From Archivesica marissinica (Eukaryota > Mollusca > Bivalvia > Venerida > Vesicomyidae), in NCBI GenBank assembly GCA_014843695.1, contig CM026404.1, positions 1,818,261 through 1,882,260 on the forward strand: a DNA stretch of 64,000 nucleotides. Direction: 5' to 3'. Of the stretch, positions 1 to 11,031 are shown in pieces. The position numbers and the translations under genes are program-made. The notes under the pieces are model-generated. The model saw only the letters and a list, made by a program, of their open reading frames with translations, was not told the DNA's origin and did not search any database. Within the stretch, counting starts at the first letter, position 1. Every line of letters starts with the position of its first letter.

Positions 1-282
1 TCAACTGGACATGGCCAATCTGTCATACATGTCCAGTTTGAAACCTCATTAAGAGATTTATTGGGGATTTCCTTCAATTAGGAGCTATGGTGTCTGTGTG
101 TATTGCATGCATGTTGAAGTTTTTGTGATTATATGTTCAAAGCAAGTGGATTCTGTGATTAACAGGTTCTGTTAATTAATTTGATTTTCTGAACTTACTG
201 GTAGTGGCTGGATAGTTTCATTTTCTAACACCAACTGAGTTACACCACAAACACTGTCTGTCTTGTCTGTCTGTGTTTTAGC

Positions 283-570
283 AGGATAACCCAGAAAAAT
301 GGATGAATGTTGATGAAGCTATCTGGGTATATAGAGGGTTTGTCCACGAGGAAGTGATTCAATTTTGGAAGAAATCGGTCACGGCTTGAGGTCATGGTGT
401 TGTGTGTGTGTGCGTGCATTAGCAGGATAACTAAAATGTTGTGATATATGGAGCCTGAGGGTTGTCCAGGAGGAAGTGATTCAATTTATGGAGATATCTT
501 TCAGAGCATATGGTCACGCAGGTCTGCCCAGCACGGGGGGGTGCATCTGTTCTCCGAGTGCTATTTGTTG
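283..570 (+). repeat. Dispersed repeat, internally duplicated ('GCAGGATAAC...GGAAGTGATTCAATTT')
   Basis: Two diverged halves (about 283-395 and 421-530) share AGCAGGATAAC, a following AATG motif and GGAAGTGATTCAATTT. A related segment with GATGTTGATGAA follows the TCTG run at 7062-7120. It is a dispersed interspersed repeat of unknown class; no coding capacity was seen. Confidence 0.5.
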
Positions 571-692
571 GCAACGTGGAATTTAAATGCCTTGCCTAAG
601 GGCACAATCGTAACAGATCCAGCGGGGCTCGAACTCCAGACCTTTCGCACCTGAAACGAACGCGCATCCACTGCGCTATCACAACTTCCACT
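570..692 (-). mobile_element. tRNA-derived SINE, family A (head part)
   Basis: Read on the minus strand it has an A-box-like TAGCGCAGTGGA, a B-box-like GAGTTCGAGCCCC, then the body GGCAAGGCATTTAAATTCC. Close relatives lie at 3900-4112, 21693-21903 and 50158-50380. This copy lacks the 3' tail present in the others. Confidence 0.75.
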
Positions 693-1056
693 TTTGGACT
701 TCCTTTCTTATGTAGTGTTGCACAAACAGCTGTGGTTGTGTAGCGATTTTCCAGGTTTTAAATGGCAGACCCCCTCCAAGTATTGTTGCAGGCATGTGCA
801 GTCACCCGGCTGGGTATATCCACCGACCTTCTGAAAGTGAACTGGATAGCTTTCTCACATTAAAGAATTTAGTTTAAATATTATTTATTTGTTCTGTTAC
901 ATATATACATATACAACTATTATAAATGATTGTAAGACAAATAGGATTTGAAAACAAGCTTATAAAAATTCATCTCCGTGGTAAATATAAAGTCTAATTA
1001 TCCGATTAAAGAAATTATATGTATTATGAAATGGTCAAGTTATAATATTGTTTGTT
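693..1056. other. Upstream sequence, nothing recognised
   Basis: AT-rich unique-looking sequence. No open frame, RNA gene or repeat could be supported. Confidence 0.5.
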
Positions 1057-1060
1057 TTAA

Positions 1061-1287
1061 CCCCTTAGAGATGTAGTTTTATTTCATACATTTGGCTGTA
1101 ATTTACCAATCGTACACAATGGATAAGCTGTGAACTTGCCTACTCCACCTTCATGGAGGTTACTAGGAATTATTAGTGTTGTATACACTACGTTGTTCCG
1201 ATCTTTATTATAGCTTGTTTGACTACTAATGTGTCGATCTATGTCAATAGACATTGGCGTCGAGAGGCACTTCTGAGGGGGAAAGGG
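1061..1287. mobile_element. Possible TTAA-flanked MITE, family 3
   Basis: TTAA at 1057-1060 is followed by CCCCTTAGAG, and the other end reads GAAAGGG followed by TTAA at 1288-1291. The terminal repeats are short and imperfect. It has the same TTAA/CCC...GGG/TTAA layout as the better-supported families below, but no second copy was found in the window. Confidence 0.4.
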
Positions 1288-1291
1288 TTAA

Positions 1292-1850
1292 ACAAAAATA
1301 TACTAATATAGTCCATATTCCCCGACATTAAATAATTTCACACTCCTACTGAGATTCAAACCTTCAGCGGTGAGTCAACGATCATACCCACGGAGGCACC
1401 ACTCCCATTGTACATAGCTTGATCTTATAAATATATTGATTGAATTGCTCTATTAATGACATTTTTCCAGGGACCATATCTATATAATAGATAGATAATT
1501 TTATAAATGAGTAAAATTAGAGGTTAAAATCTTATCAAAATGGTTGTGTTTGAATCACAAGGCTAGATCGCTAAATTATATAGGAATCTATGAAGTAGGT
1601 ATTTCAATGTAGTGGAGACATTTATTTTTGGAAATTTACTATTCTGTAACACAGTAATGACAGCAGATCAATGGCTTTAATGTTGTCATATCAGATTTTA
1701 CAGTTCAAAAGATTGTCGATTATTTGAACTTTATAGGGTTTTTTAATGGTGTAATACTTTGCCGAGGACGGTTGTCAATATTTTGAGTCATCAACTTGTT
1801 CAGATAAATGTTAACACTTTTTTGACACTAGTTTGAATTTCTTGCACTTT
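1292..1850. other. Intergenic sequence with a degraded tRNA-like SINE remnant
   Basis: About 1335-1410, read on the minus strand, has GCCTCCGTGG and a B-box-like GGTTTGAATCTC, resembling the head of the SINE at 54764. The rest is AT-rich and featureless. Confidence 0.35.
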
Positions 1851-1854
1851 GTCT

Positions 1855-2030
1855 AAACTTTATTTGTTTTACAACGATAGCGAAACAAGCTTTAACAACT
1901 TATATTAATCTCTCTCGTTAAAACCCACCTGTCCGATCTGGTACAATCTCACATACTTCCCAGTCCGAGGATCGAACCCGGTTCTCATTGGTGAGAAATG
2001 AGCACGCTAATCGGACAACCTTCTTGCACT
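1855..2030 (-). mobile_element. tRNA-derived SINE, family B (minus strand)
   Basis: Matches the fuller copy at 58818-59071 in reverse: tail (TTTATTTG...GAAACAAGCTTTAACAAC), body (AACCCACCTGTCCGATCTGG) and head with B-box-like GGATCGAACCCGG. The head is more diverged than in the plus-strand copy. Confidence 0.7.
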
Positions 2031-2487
2031 TGAATTTTAGATAAAACAAGTATCGACTATAATAAAATATGCATAAAAAGATTTTACACAACATCAATTC
2101 TTCTAATGTATACACATGCATAACGTGTATGCATGCAACGTTACTATATTTTTGTTTGCTGTTAGACTACAGATGCCCTCAAGTGCTATTAAATTGGAAA
2201 ACTATTTGCCTTGTTGCACTTTTAACATCATGTATAAGAGTAAAATAAAGATGTATAGATTTGTACTTATTTTCCAACCACTTGTACATGCACATAATAT
2301 ACAAGGGCAAAATGGATTTTATTATTTTAAATAAGTCAGCACTCATTCGCCAAAAATATTATTCAGTTATGACAATGAAGGAGCTTTTCGACACTGTTGA
2401 TTTTAAATACATTATTGCATTTTTAAAAGAATCACATCTTTTCCATAAATTGTAAAGTTTTACCACTAGTGGCTGATAAACTTCTAA
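2031..2487. other. AT-rich sequence, nothing recognised
   Basis: Only short chance open frames are present. No repeat shared with the rest of the window was noticed. Confidence 0.5.
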
Positions 2488-2668
2488 GCTTTTGCAAACA
2501 GCATGGAGCCAGATCGGACTGTACAGAACGTCTGATTAGGCTCTATGCTGTTTGCTATTCGGATAGTAAAGCACTTGGCTGAATAGCAATCAACATAGTT
2601 TTTTATCAGACGTGGCATAACACCGCGGCTGATCTGGATCTATGTTGTTTGCAAAAGTGATTTTATTT
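2488..2668. mobile_element. MITE family 2, old copy with worn ends
   Basis: Inverted ends CTTTTGCAAACAGCATGGAG and CTATGTTGTTTGCAAAAG enclose the family-2 core (TGCTGTTTGCTATTCGGATAG...). The outer TTAA/CCC ends seen at 40463 and 48494 are not clear here. Confidence 0.65.
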
Positions 2669-2694
2669 GCTCGACAGGCAATGGCTAAGAGTAG

Positions 2695-3829
2695 TTGCAG
2701 GAATGTGGGCTGTACTGTACTAGAGAGAAATACCAGGTACTATTATCAATCTTTAGTTGCTTGGAATGTGGGCTGTACTGTACTAGAGAGAAATACCGGG
2801 TACTATTATCAATCTTTAGTTGCTTGGAATGTGGGCTGTACTGTACTAGAGAGAAATACCGGGTACTATTATCAATCTTTAGTTGCTTGGAAGTGGGCTG
2901 TACTGTACTAGAGAGAAATACCAGGTACTATTATCAATCTTTAGTTGCTTGGAATGTGGGCTGTACTGTACTAGAGAGAAATACACTATTATCAATCTTT
3001 AGTTGCTTGGAATGTGGGCTGTACTGTACTAGAGAGAAATACCAGGTACTATTATCAATCTTTAGTTGCTTGGAATGTGGGCTGTACTGTACTAGAGAGA
3101 AATACCGGGTACTATTATCAATCTTTAGTTGCTTGGAATGTGGGCTGTACTGTACTAGAGAGAAATACCAGGTACTATTATCAATCTTTAGTTGCTTGGA
3201 ATGTGGGCTGTACTGTACTAGAGAGAAATACCGGGTCTATTATCAATCTTTAGTTGCTTGGAATGTGGGCTGTACTGTACTAGAGAGAAATACCGGGTAC
3301 TATTATCAATCTTTAGTTGCTTGGAATGTGGGCTGTACTGTACTAGAGAGAAATACCGGGTACTATTATCAATCTTTAGTTGCTTGGAATGTGGGCTGTA
3401 CTGTACTAGAGAGAAATACCGGGTACTATTATCAATCTTTAGTTGCTTGGAATGTGGGCTGTACTGTACTAGAGAGAAATACCGGGTACTATTATCAATC
3501 TTTAGTTGCTTGAATGTGGGCTGTACTGTACTAGAGAGAAATACCGGGTACTATTATCAATCTTTAGTTGCTTGGAATGTGGGCTGTACTGTACTAGAGA
3601 GAAATACCGGGTACTATTATCAATCTTTAGTTGCTTGGAATGTGGGCTGTACTGTACTAGAGAGAAATACCAGGTACTATTATCAATCTTTAGTTGCTTG
3701 GAATGTGGGCTGTACTGTACTAGAGAGAAATACCGGGTACTATTATCAATCTTTAGTTGCTTGGAATGTGGGCTGTACTGTACTAGAGAGAAATACCGGG
3801 TACTATTATCAATCTTTAGTTGCTTGGAA
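2695..3829. repeat. Minisatellite, 63-bp unit, about 18 copies
   Basis: Units read GAATGTGGGCTGTACTGTAC...CTTTAGTTGCTTG. Most variation is a CCGGG/CCAGG alternation and small deletions. Because 63 is a multiple of three, long open frames result on both strands; they are not genes. Confidence 0.95.
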
Positions 3830-3899
3830 TTGTCTCGGAATCTTCCAACATCGCAGGATTTCATTACTATGAAGATGTATTAAGTACATTATTTGCACA

Positions 3900-4112
3900 A
3901 CTAGTTTATGCAAATTTATTTTAGCTTGACAACTTATATTAATCACTCTAGAGACCTCATTCCTGATGGAATCCATCGCCAAGAGAGAAGAGGCAACGTG
4001 GAATTTAAATGCCTTGCATAAGGGCACAATCGTAAAGGTTTCAGCGGGGCTCGAACCCCAGGCCTTTTGCACTTGAAGCGAACGCTCTACTACTGCGCTA
4101 TCACGACAATCA
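3900..4112 (-). mobile_element. tRNA-derived SINE, family A
   Basis: Minus-strand copy with head (B-box-like GGGTTCGAGCCCC), body GCAAGGCATTTAAATTCCAC and 3' part AGTGATTAATATAAGTTGTC. Inserted just right of the 63-bp array. Confidence 0.75.
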
Positions 4113-4377
4113 AACATTCCATAATGTTAAAAAATCTCTGGGTGAAAGTCGTAGGCCAAGGTTTTACGCCTGTTTTTCACATTCATGAGTTTGTAGGCTG
4201 CTCTAGTCAGTTTTCACGTTAATTGTTTTAAATTTGCACGCTTCTTTTTTTTTAAGTCTACACTCTTCAGTTTTCATGGTCGTATAGTTTTACTGTTATA
4301 TTATACGCTTCTGTTTTGGCATTTGGTTTTACATCTGCTTGGTTCAGTGTATACATTCAGAACTGTAAAAAGTACGA

Positions 4378-4697
4378 GGAATAACTTTAAAAAGTATACC
4401 TGCCGTGGAATAACTTTAAAAAGTATACCTGCCGTGGAATAACTTTAAAAAGTATACCTGCCGTGGAATAACTTTAAAAAATATACCTGCCATGGAATAA
4501 CTTTAAAAAGTATACCTGTCGTGGAATAACTTTAAAAAGTATACCTGCCGTGGAATAACTTTAAAAAGTATACCTGCCGTGGAATAACTTTAAAAAGTAT
4601 ACCTGCCGTGGAATAACTTTAAAAAGTATACCTGTCGTGGAATAACTTTAAAAAGTATACCTGCCGTGGAATAACTTTAAAAAGTATACCTGCCATG
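4378..4697. repeat. Minisatellite, 29-bp unit, about 11 copies
   Basis: Units read AATAACTTTAAAAAGTATAC plus CTGCCGTGG, with rare CTGTCGTGG and CTGCCATGG variants. Confidence 0.95.
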
Positions 4698-5205
4698 TAA
4701 TTTTATTTTGGTTTTCTCAGGTTCATGAGAATTTATGTTTCAGATTTTAATGAAATGAATAATAATAATGCATTGCAGCAAAATCTGACTTCACTTTATT
4801 TGGTAATCCGAGTGTGCTTATAAAACTTGGCAGTAGATATTTTTCAATTCTATTTGGGCAGAATATCAATTTGAAATCAAATAACAATTGAAGCAGTTTT
4901 TCACTTGTTATGCATCTCATAATCAATTGCATGTTCACTGAGCATCATACTCCTCCATTTCTTCTCTGATTGAAGGCTCCTGGTGGAGATGAGAGTGATT
5001 TGACTGTCGGATTACATGACACTGGGTTAATCTTCCTGCAAGCTGAATCCTCAGATTCTAGAATAGTGTAGGAGACAGTGAATCATTCCAGGAATATCCC
5101 CTGAGAATTATATCACAGTTTATTTCAAGCACAGTCAAAGTGTCACAGAGACAATTTCAAATGTTGGCTTGGTCTTGGGCTGAATTGGACAGGAGAGTTG
5201 CCTTG
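4698..5205. other. Intergenic sequence, nothing recognised
   Basis: Ordinary AT-rich sequence between two arrays, without a supportable gene or dispersed repeat. Confidence 0.5.
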
Positions 5206-5210
5206 TATGA

Positions 5211-6382
5211 TAATTGATGGCTACTGCCTAGAATCTTCATGTGTAATGTAATGGGTGTGAGAGTTCCACAATTGATGACTACTGCCTAGAATCTTCGTGG
5301 GTAATGGGTGTGAGAGTTATACAATTGATGGCTACTGCCTAGAATCTTCGTGGGTAATGGGTGTGAGAGTTATACAATTGATGGCTACTGCCTAGAATCT
5401 TCGTGGATAATGGGTGTGAGAGTTATACAATTGATGGCTACTGCCTAGAATCTTCGTGGGTAATGGGTGTGAGAGTTATACAATTGATGGCTACTGCCCA
5501 GAATCTTCATGGATAATGGGTGTGAGAGTTATACAATTGATGGCTACTGCCTAGAATCTTCATGGATAATGGGTGTGAGAGTTATACAATTGATGGCTAC
5601 TGCCTAGAATCTTCGTGGGTAATGGGTGTGAGAGTTATACAATTGATGGCTACTGCCTAGAATCTTCGTGGGTAATGGGTGTGAGAGTTATATAATTGAT
5701 GGCTACTGCCTAGAATCTTCGTGGGTACTGGGTGTGAGAGTTATACAATTGATGACTACTGCCTAGAATCTTCGTGGGTAATGGGTGTGAGAGTTATACA
5801 ATTGATGGCTACTGCCGAGAATCTTCGTGTAATGGGTGTGAGAGTTATACAATTGATGGCTACTGCCTAGAATCTTCGTGGGTAATGGATGTGAGAGTTA
5901 TACAATTGATGGCTACTGCCGAGAATCTTCGTGGGTACTGGGTGTGAGAGTTATACAATTGATGACTACTGCCTAGAATCTTCGTGGGTACTGGGTGTGA
6001 GAGTTATACAATTGATGACTACTGCCTAGAATCTTCGTGGGTAATGGGTGTGAGAGTTATACAATTGATGACTACTGCCTAGAATCTTCGTGTAATGGGT
6101 GTGAGAGTTATACAATTGATGGCTACTGCCGAGAATCTTCGTGGGTAATGGGTGTGAGAGTTATACAATTGATGGCTACTGCCTAGAATCTTCGTGGGTA
6201 ATGGGTGTGAGAGTTATACAATTGATGGCTACTGCCTAGAATCTTCATGGGTAATGGGTGTGAGAGTTATACAATTGATGGCTACTGCCTAGAATCTTCA
6301 TGGGTAATGGGTGTGAGAGTTATACAATTGATGGCTACTGCCTAGAATCTTCATGGATAATGGGTGTGAGAGTTCCACAACT
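5211..6382. repeat. Minisatellite, about 53-bp unit, about 22 copies
   Basis: Units read ATTGATGGCTACTGCCTAGA then ATCTTCGTGGGTAATGGGTG then TGAGAGTTATACA. Sub-variants (GACTACT, CCGAGAA, GTGTAATG lacking GGG) recur in groups, suggesting block duplication. Confidence 0.95.
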
Positions 6383-6384
6383 AT

Positions 6385-6985
6385 GTTATTTAGAAGTTAG
6401 ACAAGTATTGGGAAGAATAATTGTGTTAGAAAAATTGTAACTAACATAGTTTCTCTTAAAATTAATTTTATATTAACATTGAATAATTAAAGGCGGAATT
6501 GGGGAGGAGGGCGGCATGCCCCATTTGACGTCATGGTTTCAACAATTTTCTTGGGGGATGACCCCAGAGTGATGTTGTAAGAACTTGTTTCACAATGTAA
6601 CTGAAATAAATTGTACAAGCTAAATTCCAGAACTGCAACTGCAACAGCTGTTCTTCAGATTGCATCTTTTTGCAAAATTGCATATGTTTGTGCATAAATC
6701 AAGTTATAGACTAGAGCTATAAGTATAGTGTATAATTATCTTGCCAGTTGTGGGAGAATTACTTGGAAGAAGGTAGAATAATAATGTTGATTAGTGTAAT
6801 CAGTTATGTGAGATAAGCTGTACGTATTTTATCTCTCCTATACTTAGAAAAGCATGCAGGCTCATGAAAGCGGCTGTGAACATTTGAAATTTGCATGATA
6901 TCTTATGATCTAAGATTATATTGCTTGCAATTCTCATGCTTATTAACACCCATTTATTAACAACAGTCGCTAGGAAAGGGTGTTG
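6385..6985. other. Intergenic sequence, nothing recognised
   Basis: AT-rich with no shared repeat noticed and no coding signal. Confidence 0.5.

Positions 6986-6986
<1 letters not shown>

Positions 6987-7061
<75 letters not shown>
6987..7061. repeat. (TCTG)n microsatellite
   Basis: About 18 uninterrupted TCTG units. It directly precedes a dispersed repeat beginning TATAACTCAAAATG. Confidence 0.97.
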
Positions 7062-7109
7062 ATAACTCAAAATGTTGTTGATGGATGTTGATGAAACTAT
7101 ATGGATGTA

Positions 7110-7412
7110 ATATACATCAGGGATCATTCTAGAGGGCGAAATTGTCGCCCTAGGGACCCTGACTTCGCCCTCTGGGGGCCCGCCCCCCACTTCTCCCTAA
7201 AAAAAAAAAATATTTTTTGGTTTTTAAGATTTTCAAACAAAATTTTGTTTAGTAAGATACACTGGCCCATTATAAAGCACTCCTTTTATTCAAATGTTGT
7301 ATTTAATGGTTGTACTGTGCATTTTAACCCTATTTTGCCGAAGTATATTAAAGAACACCATTTAAGGAAGTGATCATGCGCTTTCTCCCAAAAATTCTGA
7401 CCTAGAATGAAC
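7110..7412. mobile_element. Dispersed repeat with 'GGGCGAAATTGTCGCCC' start (copy 1, uninterrupted)
   Basis: Homologous to 48350-48855. Shared landmarks are the GGCGAAAT.GTCGCCCTAGG start, CACTTCTCCCTAAA, CACTGGCCCATTATAAAGCA, CAAATGTTGTATTTAATGG and CAAAAATTCTGACCTAGAAT. This copy keeps an empty TTAA at 7303-7306 where the other copy carries a MITE. Confidence 0.75.
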
Positions 7413-7552
7413 CCTGTTACATGATGTAGAAGGTTGATCTATGTGGAATATTCCATTGTCCACAGATAGAGATGTTTACATTACCATGATGTGACATTGA
7501 AAGGTCAACCCTAAGCTATATTGTGAACATTACAGCAAATTACTGTGTTGAT

Positions 7553-7722
7553 ATGCACAAACCTGTCTTAAGCAGCCAGTCGATAGAACTACAGGGAGAG
7601 GCTGCTTATAACACAGGTGGGTGTGTAATGGAGCTCAAATATGTTATGAAATGCATGTTGGGGACTCCACAAGTTGGTTGCTTAATACGGGTGACCATCG
7701 ACATTGGTTTGACTGTACTGTA
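7553..7722. mobile_element. TA/CAGTCAAACC MITE, left end truncated
   Basis: Begins at ACAAACCTGTCTTAAGCAGC and ends at GGTTTGACTGTA, matching the fuller copy at 58270-58469. The right terminus merges into the following tandem array. Confidence 0.6.
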
Positions 7723-9205
7723 GTGAGTTGCAGCTGCTGTTTGACTGTACTGTAGTGAGTTGCCACTGCCGTTTGACTGTACTGTAGTGAGTTACAGCTG
7801 CTGTTTAACTGTACTGTAGTGAGTTTCAGCTGCTGTTTGACTGCACTGTAGTGAGTTGCAGCTGCTGTTTAACTGTACTGTAGTGAGTTGCAACTGCTGT
7901 TTGACTATATTGTAGTGAGTTGCCACTGCCGTTTGACTGTGCATTTTGTACTGTAGTGAGTTGCAGCTGCTGTTTGACTGCATTGTAGTGAGATACAGCT
8001 GCTGTTTGACTGTACTGTAGTGAGTTGCAGCTGCTGTTTGACTGTACATTTTGTACTGTAGTGAGGTGCAGCAGTTGTTGGTTGACTGTATTGTAGTGCG
8101 TTGCAGCTGCTGATCGACTGTGCTGTAGTGTAGTTGCAGTTGCTGATCGACTGTGCTGTAGTGTAGTTGCAGCAGCTTCTGATCAACTGTACTGTTGCAG
8201 CTGTTGGTCGACTGTGCTGTAGTGTAGTTACAGTTGTTGTTGGTTGACTGTGCTGTAGTGTAGTTGCAGCAGTTGTTGGTCGACTGCTGTAGTGTAGTTG
8301 CAGCAGTTGTTGGTTGACTGTGCTGTAGTGTAGTTGCAGCAGTTGTTGGTCGACTGTGCTATAGTGTAGTTGCAGCAGTTGTTGGTCGACTGTACTGTAG
8401 TGTAGTTGCAGCAGTTGTTGGTCGACTGTGCTATAGTGTAGTTGCAGCAGTTGTTGGTCGACTGTACTGTAGTGTAGTTGCAGCAGTTGTTGGTCGACTG
8501 TACTGTAGTGTAGTTGCAGCAGTTGTTGGTCGACTGTGCTATAGTGTAGTTGCAGCTGCTGATCGACTGTGCTGTAGTGTAGTTGCAGCAGTTGTTGGTC
8601 GACTGTGCTATAGTGTAGTTGCAGCAGTTGTTGGTTGACTGTACTGTAGTGTAGTTGCAGCAGTTGTTGGTCGACTGTGCTATAGTGTAGTTGCAGCAGT
8701 TGTTGGTCGACTGTACTATAGTGTAGTTGCAGCAGTTGTTGGTTGACTGTACTGTAGTGTAGTTGCAGCAGTTGTTGGTCGACTGTGCTGTAGTGTAGTT
8801 GCAGCAGTTGTTGGTCGACTGTACTGTAGTGTAGTTGCAGCAGTTGTTGGTCGACTGTGCTGTAGTGTAATTGCAGCTGTTGTTGGTCGACTGTGCTATA
8901 GTGTAGTTGCAGCAGTTGTTGGTTGACTGCTATAGTGTAGTTGCAGCAGTTGTTGGTCGACTGTACTGTAGTGTAGTTGCAGCAGTTGTTGGTCGACTGT
9001 GCTATAGTGTAGTTGCAGCAGTTGCTGGTCGACTGTGCTATAGTGTAGTTGCAGCAGTTGTTGGTCGACTGTACTGTAGTGTAGTTGCAGCAGTTGTTGG
9101 TCGACTGTGCTATAGTGTGTAGTTGCAGCAGTTGTTGGTCGACTGCTATAGTGTAGTTGCAGCAGTTGATGGTCGACTGTGCTATAGTGTAGTTGCAGCA
9201 GCTGT
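7707..9205. repeat. Minisatellite, 32-bp then 39-bp units
   Basis: The first part (to about 8100) repeats TTTGACTGTACTGTAGTGAG plus TTGCAGCTGCTG. The longer second part repeats GTCGACTGTGCTATAGTGTA plus GTTGCAGCAGTTGTTG. The first unit coincides with the right terminal repeat of the preceding MITE. Confidence 0.93.
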
Positions 9206-9237
9206 TTCTCATGCTCTAGTTAATGCCATCGAGATAT

Positions 9238-9438
9238 TACAGTGAAACCTCTCTAAACCTAATACCTACCGGATCACAAGAACATTTTGTAATTGATGTG
9301 AATTACGCACATATTTTTAAGAAAATGTGCTTGGTTTCTGGAAAACGTATGTTCCGGGAAGTTTTTGGAGCCAACCAATGTTTTTCTCTGGAGGTAATTC
9401 CAATTTAGAGAGTTTGCAGTTATGAGGGTTTGACTGTA
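9238..9438. mobile_element. TA/CAGT-ended MITE
   Basis: TACAGTGAAACCTCTCTAAA on the left and GAGGGTTTGACTGTA on the right form imperfect terminal inverted repeats. Internal CTAAACCTAAT/AATTTAGAGAG also pair. No coding capacity. Confidence 0.55.
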
Positions 9439-9439
9439 C

Positions 9440-10062
9440 TTGCCAAATGATTTATTTTGAATAATGATTCTTGGTTATATGGTTTCGTATTGTACTTGTA
9501 AATAAGTGGTACTTTACATTGTGGAGTTATTGTCAACCATAATAGCCGGTAATTGCACATGTCCACTGATCATTATCAGATAAAATCAATTGCAAATTTA
9601 GTAACAGAATTCTGGAATTCCATTGCTTGTGGTTACAGGGTTGATATACAATATTCAACTCTCTTTCCAATACTAATTGGTTTTCTGACTTCTGTGTTTT
9701 TAAAATTGCACATGTTTGCTGAATATATGTGACTTACCAAAAGGGATTGGGTGGATGACGTTACGTCAAGAAATGACATCTAAAGTTACGTCACGCAATC
9801 AAAAACGGCAACGTTCGCGCTATGCATTTAAGTTTAAAATTCATTTTTGGAACAAATAATCTAAACGGAATTAGTTACCTTAAATGTTGAAAATTGCTTA
9901 ATTTTAAAGGATGTATATAGATCCAGTTTCTGATCAGCCTGCTGAATTTGTTTTGGCAAACATTTTGGCAGCCATTTCTGTAATTGACCAGATGATAATC
10001 TATAATAATGTTGTGTTGAAAATACGTGTTTGAACTGACGAGAGTTTGTTTTCTATTTACAG
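9440..10062. other. Upstream region of the SIPA1L gene, nothing recognised
   Basis: AT-rich sequence ending in the pyrimidine tract of the tentative 5' UTR acceptor. No TATA/initiator arrangement can be claimed. Confidence 0.4.
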
Positions 10063-11031
10063 ATCGAGAATTTATAAGAACTGATCTTAAAGGAAAGACC
10101 TAAAGGATATGGTCAGCAATCAAGAGTAGTGTTGCCAAAAACCTCCACCCCGCCAGCTCAGACTTTCACAGGATCGAACTTGGTGAATATATTTCGAGAA
10201 TCCTGAAGTGTGTGAAAATTAATGATGAAAGACATTTTTTTCAGTGTGAAGCCCACCAATTATCCTACCTGCAGTCTATTATAGTGATTACAAAGCTTCT
10301 GAGATGAAGCGGATTATGCCTCAAGCTCTTTAAGGATCCTGATGGAGACCATATGCGGAAACATGTGGTCTGAAGCGACTTCCCAGCATACTTCTCTGTG
10401 ATAACCAGGCACACTTTGCACAGCTGTGATAATTATTTCAAGCATGTTTAAGAGAACTTCCTGGATTTTACCTTTTTTTCTGAATATTTAGAGAATTGTT
10501 CTTAATTTCAAATTTCCTGTTTTTAATTATGGAATGGCAGAATATATTGTGGAAGTGCGCAGGTTTTTAATAATGAAAGTAATGTGGTATGTTTTATGAG
10601 CAATACGAAAGTTTGATGATTTGGTTTTATGTTTTAAGCTCCTTGTGATTATGGTGATTCAGAACACTTGAAGAGAAACCAGTGTGGTAGAAACCCTCGT
10701 GGAAGTGCAGTATTGAATTATCCCTCCTTTAATATATCAACAACTTTTCTAAGCTCTCCATTCCTAGGATTTTATACGCTAATTCCTTGGATTTTAAGAA
10801 GTGCAAATATATGTAATTTTAGTCGGTGAAAACTGGGTATGAAAAAGTCTTTAATAATTGAGCGATCATAAATTTAAAATGAAACTTGTTTTTGTGCAGT
10901 TAATGAAATTCCAGCTATGAATTTTATTGCTTTTATTTAGATAGGTTAATCACGGTTCTTTTGATTGTGAGAAACTTAATTTCAGTTTATGAGTTTTGTA
11001 GCGTGTCAAATGATTGAATTGGAGTGTTATT
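10063..11031 (+). other. Tentative 5' UTR part of exon 1
   Basis: A good acceptor (TTTTCTATTTACAG) ends at 10062. From there to the start codon there is non-repetitive sequence with stops in all frames, including TGA at 11011 in frame with the coding start. It may be an untranslated leader fused to coding exon 1, with a first exon or promoter further upstream. No promoter was recognised and there is no transcript evidence. Confidence 0.35.

Noticed and set aside
7905..9212. 435-codon minus-strand frame rich in QLLQLHYSTVDQ
   Set aside because: Translation of the 39-bp array next to a MITE; no independent evidence of a gene.
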